The notes under the pieces were generated by a model that searched no databases, had not been told where the DNA came from, and was given only the letters and a program-made list of their open reading frames with translations. Position numbers and translations under genes: made by a program. 64,000 nucleotides of DNA from Streptomyces sp. NBC_01689 (lineage in GTDB: Bacteria > Actinomycetota > Actinomycetes > Streptomycetales > Streptomycetaceae): contig NZ_CP109592.1 of NCBI RefSeq assembly GCF_036250675.1, positions 7,440,001 through 7,504,000 on the forward strand. Reading direction: 5' to 3'. Shown here one piece after another: positions 1 through 8,224 of the stretch. The stretch's first letter is position 1, and each line of letters begins with the position of its first letter.

Positions 1-2820
1 CTGGACGCCGCCCGGCTGCTGCGGCCGGTCGACCGGCGCCGGCTGGACGGCGGACAGCGCTGGCTCAAGGACGAACGGGCGATGACGGCCGTCGCGCGCA
101 TGGTCGTGGAATGCGCCGGGGCGGACGGGCGGCGGGCCCGCCGGCTGATGGCGGACACCGCCGGGACGGCGGCCGCGTGCACCGTCGACCCGAAGGCGGA
201 CCTCGGCCTCGGCACCCCTCACCTCCCCGAACCGGCGCTCTTCGGCGCCGAGCCCGGGGCCGGCGGCGCGGCCCGGCTGCTCCGCGCGCGCAGCGAGGCC
301 GGCCTGGCCCGGCGCGGCCTCGACCGTGACCGGAAGGCGCTCGCCCGGCTGGACGAGGAACTCGCCGTCATCTCCCACTGGAACTACGACGCGTACTTCC
401 TCGCCATCGGACAGGTGGTCGCCGACATCCGGGCCAAGGGCATCCGGGTCGCGGCCCGCGGCTCCGGCGCCGGTTCGCTGGTCTGCCATGCGCTGGACAT
501 CGCCACCGCCAACCCGCTCGACCACAGCCTGCTGTTCGAACGCTTTCTGAGCAGGCGCCGGGAGTCCCTGCCCGACATCGACATCGACGTGGAGTCCGCC
601 CGACGCCTGGAGTGCTACGACACGATCTTCGAACGCTTCGGCAAGGAACGGGTCGCGGTCACCGCCATGCCCGAGACCTACCGGGCCCGCCGCGCCCTGC
701 GCGACACCGGCCTCGCCCTCGGTATCGCGCCCGCGGACGTCGACCGGATCGCCAAGAGCTTCCCGCACCTGCGGGCCGCGGACATCACCGGCGCGCTCGC
801 CGAACTGCCCGAGCTGCGGCAACTGGCCGCCGAGGCGGACCGGTTCGGACCCCTGTGGGAGCTCGCGGAAGGCCTCGACTCACTGGTCCACGGCATGGCC
901 ATGCACCCCTGCGGCGTGGTCATCAGCGACGCGACGCTCCTGGACCGGCTGCCCGTGCAGCCGACGCCACAGGGCGACTACCCGATGGCGATGGCCGCGA
1001 AGGAGGAGATCGAGGCGCTGGGCAACATCAAGCTCGACGTCCTGGGCGTACGGATGCAGTCCGCGATGGCCCACGCCGTCGTGGAGATCGAACGGACCAC
1101 CGGCGACCACATCGATCTGGACGACCCGGAACAGGTGCCGCTCGACGACGTCTTCGCGTTCAAGCTCATCCAGGAGAGCCAGACCCTGGGCCTGTTCCAG
1201 CTGGAGTCACCCGGTCAGCAGGACCTTCTGTCGAGACTGCAGCCCCGCGATCCGCAGGACGTGATCGCCGACATCAGCCTCTTCCGGCCCGGCCCGGTCG
1301 CGGGCGGCATGCCCGAGCGCTACATCGCCGCCCGCCACGGCGGCACACCCGCGTACGCCCATCCGGACCTGGAGCCGGTGCTCGCCGACACCTACGGCGT
1401 GACCATCTGGCACGAGCAGATCATCGAGACCCTGTCGGTGATGACCGGCTGCGACCGCGCGCTGGCCGAGATCGCGCGGCGGGCACTCGGCGAGAAGGAC
1501 CGGCTGCCCGCGATCAGGGACTGGTTCCATGGCCTGGCCCGTACGCGCGGCTACAGCGCGGCCGTCCGGGACGAGGTCTGGAGGACCGTCGAGGCCTTCG
1601 GCGCGTACGGCTTCTGCCGCGCCCACGCGGTCGCCTTCGCCGTACCCGCCCTGCAGAGCGCCTGGCTCAAGGCGCACTATCCGGCGTTCCTGCTGGCGGG
1701 ACTGCTCGAACACGATCCCGGGATGTGGCCCAAGCGGGTCCTCGTCTCCGACGCCCGCCGACGGGGCGTGCCGGTGCTGCCCGTCGACGTCAACCACTCC
1801 ATGGTGAAGCACACCGTCGAGCGGACCGACGAGCGGCAGTGGGGCGTGCGGATCGCGCTGTCCGCGGTGCGCGGCATCGGCGAGGACGAGTGCGCGCGCA
1901 TCGAGGAGGGCCGGCCGTACGGATCGCTGTCGGACTTCTGGCAGCGGGCCCGCCCCAGCAGGCCCGTCGCCGAACGCCTCGCCGAGATCGGCGCCCTGAA
2001 CTCCCTCCACGACGGCCGCCTCACGCGTCGTGATCTCCTGCTCCAGATCGGTGAGTTGCACCGGCAGTCCCGTACCCGGGCCGCGCACGAGGGCCAACTG
2101 CCCATCGACACCGGCGCGGTCGGGGGAGCGGAACCGAGCGGTCTGCCGGAGATGACGGGACGCGAGGCCCTGAGTGCCGAGTTGGGCACGCTCGGCATCG
2201 ACGTCTCGCGGCATCTGATGGAACATCACCACCGGTTGCTGCGGGAGATCGGCGCGACCGACGCGGCGCACCTGGCAGGGCTGCGCGCCGGTCGGCAGGT
2301 CCTGGTCGCGGGCGTACGGGCCTCCACCCAGACCCCGCCGATCGCCAGCGGCAAGCGGGTCATCTTCGTCACCCTGGAGGACGGCTCCGGCCTGGTCGAC
2401 CTGGCGTTCTTCGAGGACTCCCACCCGGCCTGCGCCTACACCGTCTTCCACAGCGGGCTGCTGCTGGTGCGCGGCACGGTGCAGGTGCGCGGCACCCGTC
2501 GTACCGTCGTCGGTTCCATGGCCTGGGACCTGGACGAGATCGCCGCCGCCCGCCGTGACAACGGCCCCGAGGCCGCCCTCGCCCTCCTCGGCGCCGACCG
2601 CCCGCACCCGACTCCCGCCCAGGCTCCGGGACGGGCGGGCCCGGCTCCCGGCCGGCCGGACCGGGGGAGGCCGCAGCCCGTGCCCGCCCCGCCGCGGCGC
2701 ACCCTGGCCAACGGCACCACGGGCGCGCGGCTCCACCCGTACGCCGACCTGCAGCCCGCCGGCACCCGCTCGGCCGACCTGAAGAAGTTCGGCCACCGAA
2801 GCCCGGGGAGCGCGGGATGA
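1..2820 (+). CDS. dnaE2: Error-prone DNA polymerase III alpha subunit DnaE2 (5' end cut off by the window)
   Basis: C-family DNA polymerase used for damage-induced translesion synthesis and mutagenesis. The frame is open from base 1, so the 939 visible codons lack the start and most of the N-terminal PHP domain, judged against a usual length of about 1,150 residues. Visible signatures are RGSGAGSLV near residue 153 and the catalytic aspartate motif PDIDID near residue 191, followed by the fingers and helix-hairpin-helix regions. An OB fold lies around residues 764-845 (VIFVTLEDGSGLVDLAFFE), and the tail ends in the DLKKFGHRSPGS type seen in actinobacterial DnaE2. The stop overlaps the next gene's start (ATGA), so the two are translationally coupled, as expected for the DnaE2/ImuB mutasome. 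DnaE2 rather than DnaE1 is inferred from this coupling and the tail. The SOS promoter, if present, lies outside the window. Confidence 0.93.
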   Translation: MDAARLLRPVDRRRLDGGQRWLKDERAMTAVARMVVECAGADGRRARRLMADTAGTAAACTVDPKADLGLGTPHLPEPALFGAEPGAGGAARLLRARSEAGLARRGLDRDRKALARLDEELAVISHWNYDAYFLAIGQVVADIRAKGIRVAARGSGAGSLVCHALDIATANPLDHSLLFERFLSRRRESLPDIDIDVESARRLECYDTIFERFGKERVAVTAMPETYRARRALRDTGLALGIAPADVDRIAKSFPHLRAADITGALAELPELRQLAAEADRFGPLWELAEGLDSLVHGMAMHPCGVVISDATLLDRLPVQPTPQGDYPMAMAAKEEIEALGNIKLDVLGVRMQSAMAHAVVEIERTTGDHIDLDDPEQVPLDDVFAFKLIQESQTLGLFQLESPGQQDLLSRLQPRDPQDVIADISLFRPGPVAGGMPERYIAARHGGTPAYAHPDLEPVLADTYGVTIWHEQIIETLSVMTGCDRALAEIARRALGEKDRLPAIRDWFHGLARTRGYSAAVRDEVWRTVEAFGAYGFCRAHAVAFAVPALQSAWLKAHYPAFLLAGLLEHDPGMWPKRVLVSDARRRGVPVLPVDVNHSMVKHTVERTDERQWGVRIALSAVRGIGEDECARIEEGRPYGSLSDFWQRARPSRPVAERLAEIGALNSLHDGRLTRRDLLLQIGELHRQSRTRAAHEGQLPIDTGAVGGAEPSGLPEMTGREALSAELGTLGIDVSRHLMEHHHRLLREIGATDAAHLAGLRAGRQVLVAGVRASTQTPPIASGKRVIFVTLEDGSGLVDLAFFEDSHPACAYTVFHSGLLLVRGTVQVRGTRRTVVGSMAWDLDEIAAARRDNGPEAALALLGADRPHPTPAQAPGRAGPAPGRPDRGRPQPVPAPPRRTLANGTTGARLHPYADLQPAGTRSADLKKFGHRSPGSAG

Positions 2821-3893
2821 AAGGGATGAACGGGATGGACGGGAAGAGCGGAGTGAGCGGAATGAGCGGAATGGGGACACGTCAGCGGCACATCGCCCAC
2901 CTCCATCTGCACGCCTCACTGGACGAGGCCCGGTACGCCGACGTGATCGAATACCTGTCCGGTATTACGCCGCATGTCCAGGCCGTCCCGCCCAACGCCG
3001 TGCAGCTGGATCTGACGTCGGCACTCCGGTACTTCGACCTGTCCCCGTACGACATGGTCCAGACGACGATGATGAGGCTGAAGCTCGTCTACGGCATCGA
3101 CAGCAGCGCGGGGCTCGCGGGCAACCGCATGCTGGCGGGGATGGCGGCCGACGCGTCCGCGCCCGGAGGGACGACCTGGGTCCCCGCCGCCGACGCGGCC
3201 GACTGGCTGTACCCCCGTCCGCTCACCGCGCTGCCGGGCATCGGCCGTGCCACGGCGACCACTCTCACCCGGTACGGCCTGCACACCATCGGCCAGCTCG
3301 CCGGCCTGCCCCCGGCCACCCTGCAACGGCTGCTCGGCGCCGGCCAGGCCCGGCTGCTGGCCGAACGCGCCCGCGGCCACGACCCCCGCCCGGTCACCCC
3401 GGCGGAGCCGGCGGCGTACCTGACCGCCGATGTCGTGCTCGACCGGGACTGCCTCGACCCGGCGCACCATCACCGGGCCGTCCTGGGGCTCGCCGACCGG
3501 ATCGGGCAACGTCTGCGCGGTGAACACCAGGTCGCCGGCCGGCTCACCCTCACGGTGCGGTACGCCGACCGCAGTTCCACCACCCGCTCGCGCACGTCGG
3601 CGGAGCCCACCGACCACTCACCGGCCCTCGCCGCGACCGCCCTGGGTCTGCTGACCTCCTTGGGGCTGCAGCGAGCGCGGGTCCGCGCCTTCGCGCTCCG
3701 CGCAGACGGCCTGCTGCCGGCCGGGGGTGCCTACCGGCAGCTCTCCCTCGACCCGGGCGACACCCGGGCCCGCGCCGCGGAGGCCGCCGCGGACCGGGCC
3801 CGCCGGCGTTTCGGGGCGGAGGCGGTCCGCCCGGCCGCCCTGGCCACAGCCGCCACCGCGATCCGCGCGGTGGGGGTCGGCTCGCGGAACTGA
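2817..3893 (+). CDS. ImuB-like, apparently inactive Y-family DNA polymerase
   Basis: Partner of DnaE2 in the actinobacterial mutasome; in this family it acts as an adaptor to the sliding clamp rather than as a polymerase. The 358-residue protein starts in the ATGA overlap with dnaE2. Other in-frame ATGs lie within the first 60 bases, so the exact start is uncertain. A palm/fingers region is followed by a helix-hairpin-helix segment (ALPGIGRATATTL, about residues 138-150) and a little-finger domain. The first palm carboxylate motif reads IAHLHLHAS, and the usual S-x-D-E motif reads PNAVQLDLT, so the metal-binding acids are missing. A clamp-binding-like QLSL lies near residue 308. Loss of the catalytic acids plus a clamp motif fits ImuB better than an active DinB. 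ImuA is not visible. Confidence 0.85.
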   Translation: MKGMNGMDGKSGVSGMSGMGTRQRHIAHLHLHASLDEARYADVIEYLSGITPHVQAVPPNAVQLDLTSALRYFDLSPYDMVQTTMMRLKLVYGIDSSAGLAGNRMLAGMAADASAPGGTTWVPAADAADWLYPRPLTALPGIGRATATTLTRYGLHTIGQLAGLPPATLQRLLGAGQARLLAERARGHDPRPVTPAEPAAYLTADVVLDRDCLDPAHHHRAVLGLADRIGQRLRGEHQVAGRLTLTVRYADRSSTTRSRTSAEPTDHSPALAATALGLLTSLGLQRARVRAFALRADGLLPAGGAYRQLSLDPGDTRARAAEAAADRARRRFGAEAVRPAALATAATAIRAVGVGSRN

Positions 3894-3917
3894 CCCGGGG
3901 TCACGCGCGTCGGCTCG

Positions 3918-4060
3918 CATGGCGCATGGCGCATGGCGCATGGCGCATGGCGGACGGCGGACGGCGGACGGGGGATGAAAACGCCGGCGGACGAATCGGC
4001 CGGCGCAGGGAACGGCCGGCGGACGAAGCGGCCGGTGCAGGAGACGGCCGGCGGATGACG
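3918..4060. repeat. Short tandem repeats: 7-bp units followed by an imperfect 31-32-bp unit
   Basis: CATGGCG is repeated five times head to tail from 3918 to 3952 and continues as GACGGCG units to about 3970. An imperfect 31-32-bp unit rich in GGCCGGCGGACGA follows (3981-4011, 4012-4043 and a partial third copy from 4044). It sits between the stops of two convergent genes and codes for nothing recognisable. Replication slippage is the simplest origin; a terminator role is possible but no clean hairpin stands out. Confidence 0.75.
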
Positions 4061-4088
4061 CATGGCCCATGACGCGCGGCGGACCGCG

Positions 4089-4697
4089 TCAGCGCAGCGC
4101 GGTCACGCCCGTGTGGACGGCGCGCAGGGCGCGTTCGACCGTCTCCCGGTTCTCGCCGACCGGAGCCACGTAGTCGAGGACACCGCGCGCGGCGCCCTCC
4201 CCGAGCGTGCGGGTGATCACCCAGGTGGCCAGGTACTGGGACGCCAGACAGCCACCCGCCGTGGCGATGTCGCCCTCGGCGTGGAACGGGACGTCCAGCA
4301 CGGTGACGCCGCACGCCTCGACGAAGGGCCGGCTCTTCCGGTCCGTGCACACCGGCATGTCACCCAGCAGCCCGAGCCGGGCCAGGACCAGGGCGCCGGA
4401 GCACTGCGCCCCGATGAGCTGCCGCGACGGGTCGAGCCCGAGCGTGGAGAGCAGCCGGTCGTCGGCGGCCACATCCCGGGTCCTCACCCCGCTGCCGATC
4501 AGTACGACGTCGGCCTCGGTCACGAACTCCATCGGGCGCTGCCCCGTCACCCGCACCCCGTTCATCGACGTGACCACCGGCGTCGGCGTCGTGACGAAGG
4601 CCTCCAGGCCCTCCCCGCGGCACCGGTTGATCAGTGCGGAGGCGATGAAGCTGTCGAGCTCGTTGAACCCGTCGAAAGTGACCACGGCTACCTGCAT
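4089..4697 (-). CDS. DJ-1/PfpI family protein
   Basis: Class I glutamine-amidotransferase-like fold of the DJ-1/PfpI superfamily. The 202-residue protein has the conserved acid near the N-terminus (FDGFNELD), a nucleophile-elbow cysteine in GAQCSGA, and the TAGGCLAS segment typical of the AraC-N/DJ-1 type. Members are glyoxalase/isocyanide-hydratase-like enzymes or ligand-binding proteins; the substrate cannot be read from the sequence. ATG at 4697 was chosen because GGAGGA lies at good spacing; a GTG one codon upstream is also possible. It lies 117 bases downstream of the cupin gene on the same strand and may belong to the MarR-controlled unit. Confidence 0.85.
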   Translation of the reverse strand: MQVAVVTFDGFNELDSFIASALINRCRGEGLEAFVTTPTPVVTSMNGVRVTGQRPMEFVTEADVVLIGSGVRTRDVAADDRLLSTLGLDPSRQLIGAQCSGALVLARLGLLGDMPVCTDRKSRPFVEACGVTVLDVPFHAEGDIATAGGCLASQYLATWVITRTLGEGAARGVLDYVAPVGENRETVERALRAVHTGVTALR

Positions 4698-4814
4698 CAC
4701 GACTCCTCCGCCAGTGCTTGGGAGCGCCAGTGTCCCCGGCGCCCCGTTCCCCGGGGAGGGCCAATCGGCGTCAGGTGGCCTGCCCGTCGGCCCGCCTCCG
4801 GGGGGCGTTCGGGG

Positions 4815-5189
4815 TCAGTTGGCCCACGGCGGGGTGAGGACCGAGCCGTCGGCCAGCTCCGCCCGCAGGCCGATGGACGTGGTGACCCAGGAGGTCGCGG
4901 TCCGCTCGGTCGGGTTCTCGACACCGAAGGCCACGCCGGGGTTGATGATCACCGTGTCGCCCGCGGTGATCCGTTCGGTGCGGCCGTCGAGTGTGACCAG
5001 CAGCTCCCCGGCGAGGAGATGGAAGATCTCCTCACGGGTGACGGTGTGCACGGGGGCCTTCGTCCCGGCGGGTATCTCCCCCCGCCAGGCGCACAGCTCC
5101 ACGCTGCCGCTGCGAGGGGTGGCGTACGAGACGAAACGGGCGCCGTGGATCTCGTGGACGACGGCGTCGGACGGGTGGACGACGGACAT
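4815..5189 (-). CDS. Small cupin-domain protein
   Basis: A 124-residue single cupin beta-barrel. The first cupin motif is degenerate but carries His and Glu (PVHTVTREEIFHLLAGEL), and the second lies around INPGVAFGVEN. Such stand-alone cupins bind a metal or small ligand and act as isomerases, dioxygenases or sensors; no substrate can be assigned. ATG 5189 follows GGAGG at good spacing. The gene is divergent from the MarR regulator, and three operator-like repeats lie 31-87 bases upstream, so MarR control is likely. Confidence 0.82.
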   Translation of the reverse strand: MSVVHPSDAVVHEIHGARFVSYATPRSGSVELCAWRGEIPAGTKAPVHTVTREEIFHLLAGELLVTLDGRTERITAGDTVIINPGVAFGVENPTERTATSWVTTSIGLRAELADGSVLTPPWAN

Positions 5190-5219
5190 GGCTGGCCTCC
5201 GTGGCGTGCGGGAAAAGTG

Positions 5220-5276
5220 GTCAAGATGTTTGACTATATGGTCAAGCTCGTTGACTACATAGTCAAGTCGATTGAC
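5220..5276. promoter_or_regulatory. Triple MarR-type operator (three GTCAA-N5-TTGAC repeats)
   Basis: Three 15-bp inverted repeats of exact form GTCAA-N5-TTGAC occur at 5220-5234, 5241-5255 and 5262-5276. The centre-to-centre spacing is 21 bp each time, two turns of B-DNA, putting all three on one helical face. The block fills the divergent region between the cupin gene and the marR-like gene and is AT-rich compared with its surroundings. The natural reading is a cooperative operator for the adjacent MarR protein. Confidence 0.85.
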
Positions 5277-5278
5277 CG

Positions 5279-5752
5279 ATGGCTGGGGGGTGTTTGAATG
5301 CCTCCGTGCAGAATTCCGAGGCCATGGCCCTGTCCGCCGCCCTGCTCGCCGTCGCCGGTGAGCTGACGCAGCGCATCCACGAGGGTGTCGCCGCCCGCGG
5401 ATTCGAGGGGGTGCGGCCCGCGCACGGTTTCGCGTTCACACGGCTCGCCCCGGACGGCGCGACGGTCACCGAACTCGCGGCACACCTCGGCGTCACCAAG
5501 CAGGCCGCGAGCCAGCTCGTCGACGAGCTGGTGCGCAAGGGGTACGTGGAACGCCACCCGCATCCCGGTGACGCGCGCGCCCGCCTGATCGTGCTGACCG
5601 AGCGCGGCTGGGCCTGTACGCGTGCGGCGGAGGAGTCGGCGGCGGAGGCCGTGCGGCCGTGGGTCGAACTGCTCGGGGAGGGTGAGGTGGGCGTCTTGCG
5701 GGACCGATTGCTGCGGATCGCCCCCTACGGTCCGATCAGGCCTGCCTGGTGA
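5279..5752 (+). CDS. MarR family transcriptional regulator
   Basis: Winged-helix repressor of up to 157 residues. The recognition region reads TVTELAAHLGVTKQAASQLVDEL, written here only as a core: LGVTKQAASQLVDEL; the wing follows as RHPHPGDARAR. The start is uncertain. ATG 5279 sits three bases after the last operator with no ribosome site, whereas GGGGGG at 5284-5289 would serve TTG 5294 or GTG 5306, giving proteins 5 or 9 residues shorter. It is divergent from the cupin gene and downstream of three GTCAA-N5-TTGAC sites, indicating autoregulation and control of the cupin (and perhaps DJ-1) genes. The ligand is unknown. Confidence 0.9.
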   Translation: MAGGCLNASVQNSEAMALSAALLAVAGELTQRIHEGVAARGFEGVRPAHGFAFTRLAPDGATVTELAAHLGVTKQAASQLVDELVRKGYVERHPHPGDARARLIVLTERGWACTRAAEESAAEAVRPWVELLGEGEVGVLRDRLLRIAPYGPIRPAW

Positions 5753-5807
5753 CGGACCGGCACTCCTTATCACCACTCCCGGCTACCACTGGAAGTTTTT
5801 ACTGACG

Positions 5808-5876
5808 CGTAACTTCACAGTTGAGCTACTCACTCGTAACTTGACGAGTGAACAGCATCCTCGTGATCCGGATCAC
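5808..5876. promoter_or_regulatory. Candidate control region of the lipase gene (direct and inverted repeats, CRP-like palindrome)
   Basis: Upstream of the lipase start, CGTAACTT occurs twice (5808-5815, 5835-5842). CACTCGT/ACGAGTG forms a 7-bp inverted repeat (5831-5850). GTGATCCGGATCAC is a perfect 14-bp palindrome at 5863-5876, 48 bases before the start codon. The last has the GTGA-N6-TCAC core recognised by CRP-family regulators. No -10/-35 pair is convincing enough to name. Confidence 0.5.
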
Positions 5877-5923
5877 AGGGCGTACGCCGTCGTCACTCCC
5901 TTGAGCCGCAAGGAGATCACCCG

Positions 5924-6781
5924 ATGCTGCCCTGGAAGCGCCTGACCAGACCCCTCGTCGCACTGCTGATGGCCGCCGCCGTCGCGATCGTCCCCGCCGC
6001 CACCGCCCACGCCGCCGCGCCGAGCAGCGGCTGGAACAACTACTCCTGCCGCCCCTCCGCCGCCCATCCCCGCCCGGTCGTCCTCGTCCACGGCACCTTC
6101 GCGAACTCCGTGGACAACTGGCTGTCCTTCGCGCCCTACCTGGTGGACCGCGGGTACTGCGTCTACTCCCTCGACTACGGGCAACTGCCCGGCGTCCCGA
6201 TCTTCAACGGCCTCGGCCCCATCGACAAGTCGGCCGGACAGCTCCAGGTCTTCGTCGACAAGGTGCTCGCCGCGACCGGGGCCGCCAAGGCCGACCTCGT
6301 CGGCCATTCGCAGGGCGGCATGATGCCGCGCTACTACCTCAAGTTCCTCGGCGGAGCCGCCAAGGTGAACACCTTCGTCGGCATCGCGCCCGACAACCAC
6401 GGCACCACCCTCGACGGCCTCACCAAGCTGCTGCCGTACTTCCCCGGTGCCGAGGACCTGCTGTCCGCGGCGACGCCCGCGCTCGCGGACCAGATCGCCG
6501 GGTCCGCGTTCCTGGCCAAGCTCAACGCCGGCGGCGACACCGTCCCCGGCGTCCACTACACGGTGATCGCCACCAGGTACGACGAGGTGGTCACCCCCTA
6601 CCGCTCGCAGTTCCTCACCGGATCCGACGTCCACAACGTGCTGCTGCAGGACCTGTGCCCGGTCGACATCTCCGAGCACGCGGCGATCGGCCTCCTCGAC
6701 CGGATCGCCTTCCACGAGGCGGCGAACGCCCTCGACCCCGCGCACGCCACCACCACCAACTGCGCGTCGGTGTTCAGCTGA
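5924..6781 (+). CDS. Secreted lipase/esterase, class 2 lipase family
   Basis: Extracellular alpha/beta-hydrolase of 285 residues for ester or triglyceride hydrolysis. It has an N-terminal Sec signal peptide (about residues 1-31, cleavage near AHAA), the oxyanion region PVVLVHGTF, nucleophile Ser129 in GHSQGG, and a late catalytic His probably in ISEHAA. Three cysteines remain in the mature part. AAGGAGA lies at good distance from ATG 5924. The gene stands alone and is followed by a strong hairpin. The family match is firm; substrate preference is not visible. Confidence 0.9.
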   Translation: MLPWKRLTRPLVALLMAAAVAIVPAATAHAAAPSSGWNNYSCRPSAAHPRPVVLVHGTFANSVDNWLSFAPYLVDRGYCVYSLDYGQLPGVPIFNGLGPIDKSAGQLQVFVDKVLAATGAAKADLVGHSQGGMMPRYYLKFLGGAAKVNTFVGIAPDNHGTTLDGLTKLLPYFPGAEDLLSAATPALADQIAGSAFLAKLNAGGDTVPGVHYTVIATRYDEVVTPYRSQFLTGSDVHNVLLQDLCPVDISEHAAIGLLDRIAFHEAANALDPAHATTTNCASVFS

Positions 6782-6795
6782 TCCACCACCCGGTA

Positions 6796-6834
6796 CCGGG
6801 TCCTGTCCGGCCTGAGCCGCCGGACAGGACCCGG
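6796..6834. terminator. Bidirectional hairpin terminator between lipase and LPMO genes
   Basis: A perfect 15-bp inverted repeat, CCGGGTCCTGTCCGG (6796-6810) and its complement (6820-6834), with a 9-base loop. It lies 15 bases after the lipase stop and 33 bases from the stop of the convergent LPMO gene. There is no T-run, as is usual in Streptomyces. Confidence 0.85.
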
Positions 6835-6866
6835 CACCCCTCCCGTCCGACGGAAAGGGACACGGC

Positions 6867-7952
6867 CTAGCGACCGTGCCGGCCACCGTTCACCGCGCGG
6901 CGGCGCACCGAGGCGAACAGCGCCGCCGCGCCCAGCGCCAGCGCGCTCGCGCCGCCGACCGCGAGGTAGGGGGTTCTGGAGTCGCCGCCGGTCTCGGCGA
7001 GGGCTTCCCCGGCACCGGCCGCCTCGGGCCGCCCGGCCGAGACGCCGGAGGCGTCCGGCACGGCGGAGCCGCCGGCCGTGCGGGACCGTGCGGCCGGGGT
7101 GGCCGTGGCGTCGTGGTGGTCGTGCCGCACCGTCGACCGGCCCGCACCGTCGGCGATCTGCTCCTCCGAGGGCGCGGAGGCGACCGGCGCGGGCGCGCCC
7201 GACGCGGGGGAGGCACCGCTCCCCGGACGGCCGCCCGGGGAGCCGCCGTTGTCGGTCCCGCTGCCGCCGTTGCCCGGACCACCGTTGCCCGCGGCGGTGT
7301 TGCCCGCGCCGCCGCTTCCACCGAAGGTGACGTCGGAGCAGGAGTAGAAGGCCTCCGGGCTGTCCGAACGCTGCCAGACCGCGTAGAGGAGCTGCTTGCC
7401 GGAGCGCTTCGGCAGGGTGCCGGAGAAGGTGTAGTAACCGTTCACCGCGGCGGGGTCGGTCTTCGAGGCCACCGGGTGCGCCAGGTCCAGATCCTCCCAG
7501 GCCAGCGGTTTCGACGGGTCGTACCCCTCCTTGGTCAGATAGACGTCGAAGGTGCCCTTGTGCGGGGCCGTCACCCGGTACCGGAAGGTGTACGCGCCCG
7601 CCCTCACGGCCGTCGCGGGCCAGTCGGCGCGGGCCAGGTCCAGGCCCTTGAACTCGTCGTCGCCCGCGCTGCACAGCTTCCCGTCGGGGATGCGCCGCTG
7701 GTGTTCGCCGTTCGCGTCACCGATCCGGATGCCGTTCCAGTCGTACAGCGCCTGGGTGCCGCCCGTCGCCACGGCTGCCTTGCAGGCGGCCGACCGGGGA
7801 CTCTCGGGCCCCTCCGCATAGCACTGGAAGACCCGGCTGACGGGTCCTCCCATCGAACCGTGCGCGGAGGCGGGCACGGCGGCGAGCGCGGTCAGGGCGA
7901 CACCGCCGACACCGACGGCGGCGAGGCCGACGGCCCTGCGACGACCGGACAT
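6867..7952 (-). CDS. Cell-wall-anchored lytic polysaccharide monooxygenase (AA10)
   Basis: Copper-dependent oxidative enzyme acting on crystalline polysaccharide (chitin or cellulose type). The signal peptide ends at ASA, directly before His, giving the N-terminal histidine brace needed for copper (mature N-terminus HGSMGG). The AA10 domain spans about residues 31-200, then come a Gly/Ser/Pro-rich linker and a C-terminal sorting signal LAETG, a hydrophobic stretch and a basic tail (VRRRAVNGG). LAxTG is the form used by class E sortases of Streptomyces. ATG 7952 follows GAGGAGC. The enzyme should therefore be covalently held on the hyphal surface instead of being released. No carbohydrate-binding module is seen. 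It is transcribed alone, convergent with the lipase gene. Confidence 0.93.
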   Translation of the reverse strand: MSGRRRAVGLAAVGVGGVALTALAAVPASAHGSMGGPVSRVFQCYAEGPESPRSAACKAAVATGGTQALYDWNGIRIGDANGEHQRRIPDGKLCSAGDDEFKGLDLARADWPATAVRAGAYTFRYRVTAPHKGTFDVYLTKEGYDPSKPLAWEDLDLAHPVASKTDPAAVNGYYTFSGTLPKRSGKQLLYAVWQRSDSPEAFYSCSDVTFGGSGGAGNTAAGNGGPGNGGSGTDNGGSPGGRPGSGASPASGAPAPVASAPSEEQIADGAGRSTVRHDHHDATATPAARSRTAGGSAVPDASGVSAGRPEAAGAGEALAETGGDSRTPYLAVGGASALALGAAALFASVRRRAVNGGRHGR

Positions 7953-8224
7953 GGGGGAGCTCCTCGATCGAAACGGTCCAGAGCGGGCGCGATCAGCCCG
8001 GAGTACGTGGGGGTGATCAGCAAGCTAGCTCGAACACGCCGCGGAATCGCCTGCCGGAGGCGGGTGCGGGAGATCCTTATGGTCGCTTTAAGGCGGGGCT
8101 AACGGGGGGCTCAGGATGGGGGTTGGGGAGCCCGCGTCTCTCGCGCCGGACGGTCGCGGCGGTCCGCGGCGCGGCCATGCCCGTTCCCTCGCGTGGGGGT
8201 CGGCGGGTGGCCCGGGGCGGGGCG

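Noticed and set aside
1207..2919. A 570-codon open frame on the minus strand inside dnaE2
   Set aside because: It mirrors the dnaE2 coding frame, is low-complexity Arg/Gly/Ala sequence, and has no domain; typical antisense artefact of high GC.
3918..4060. Possible CRISPR-like array
   Set aside because: Units are 7 or about 31 bp with no unique spacers and no cas genes; simple tandem repeats.
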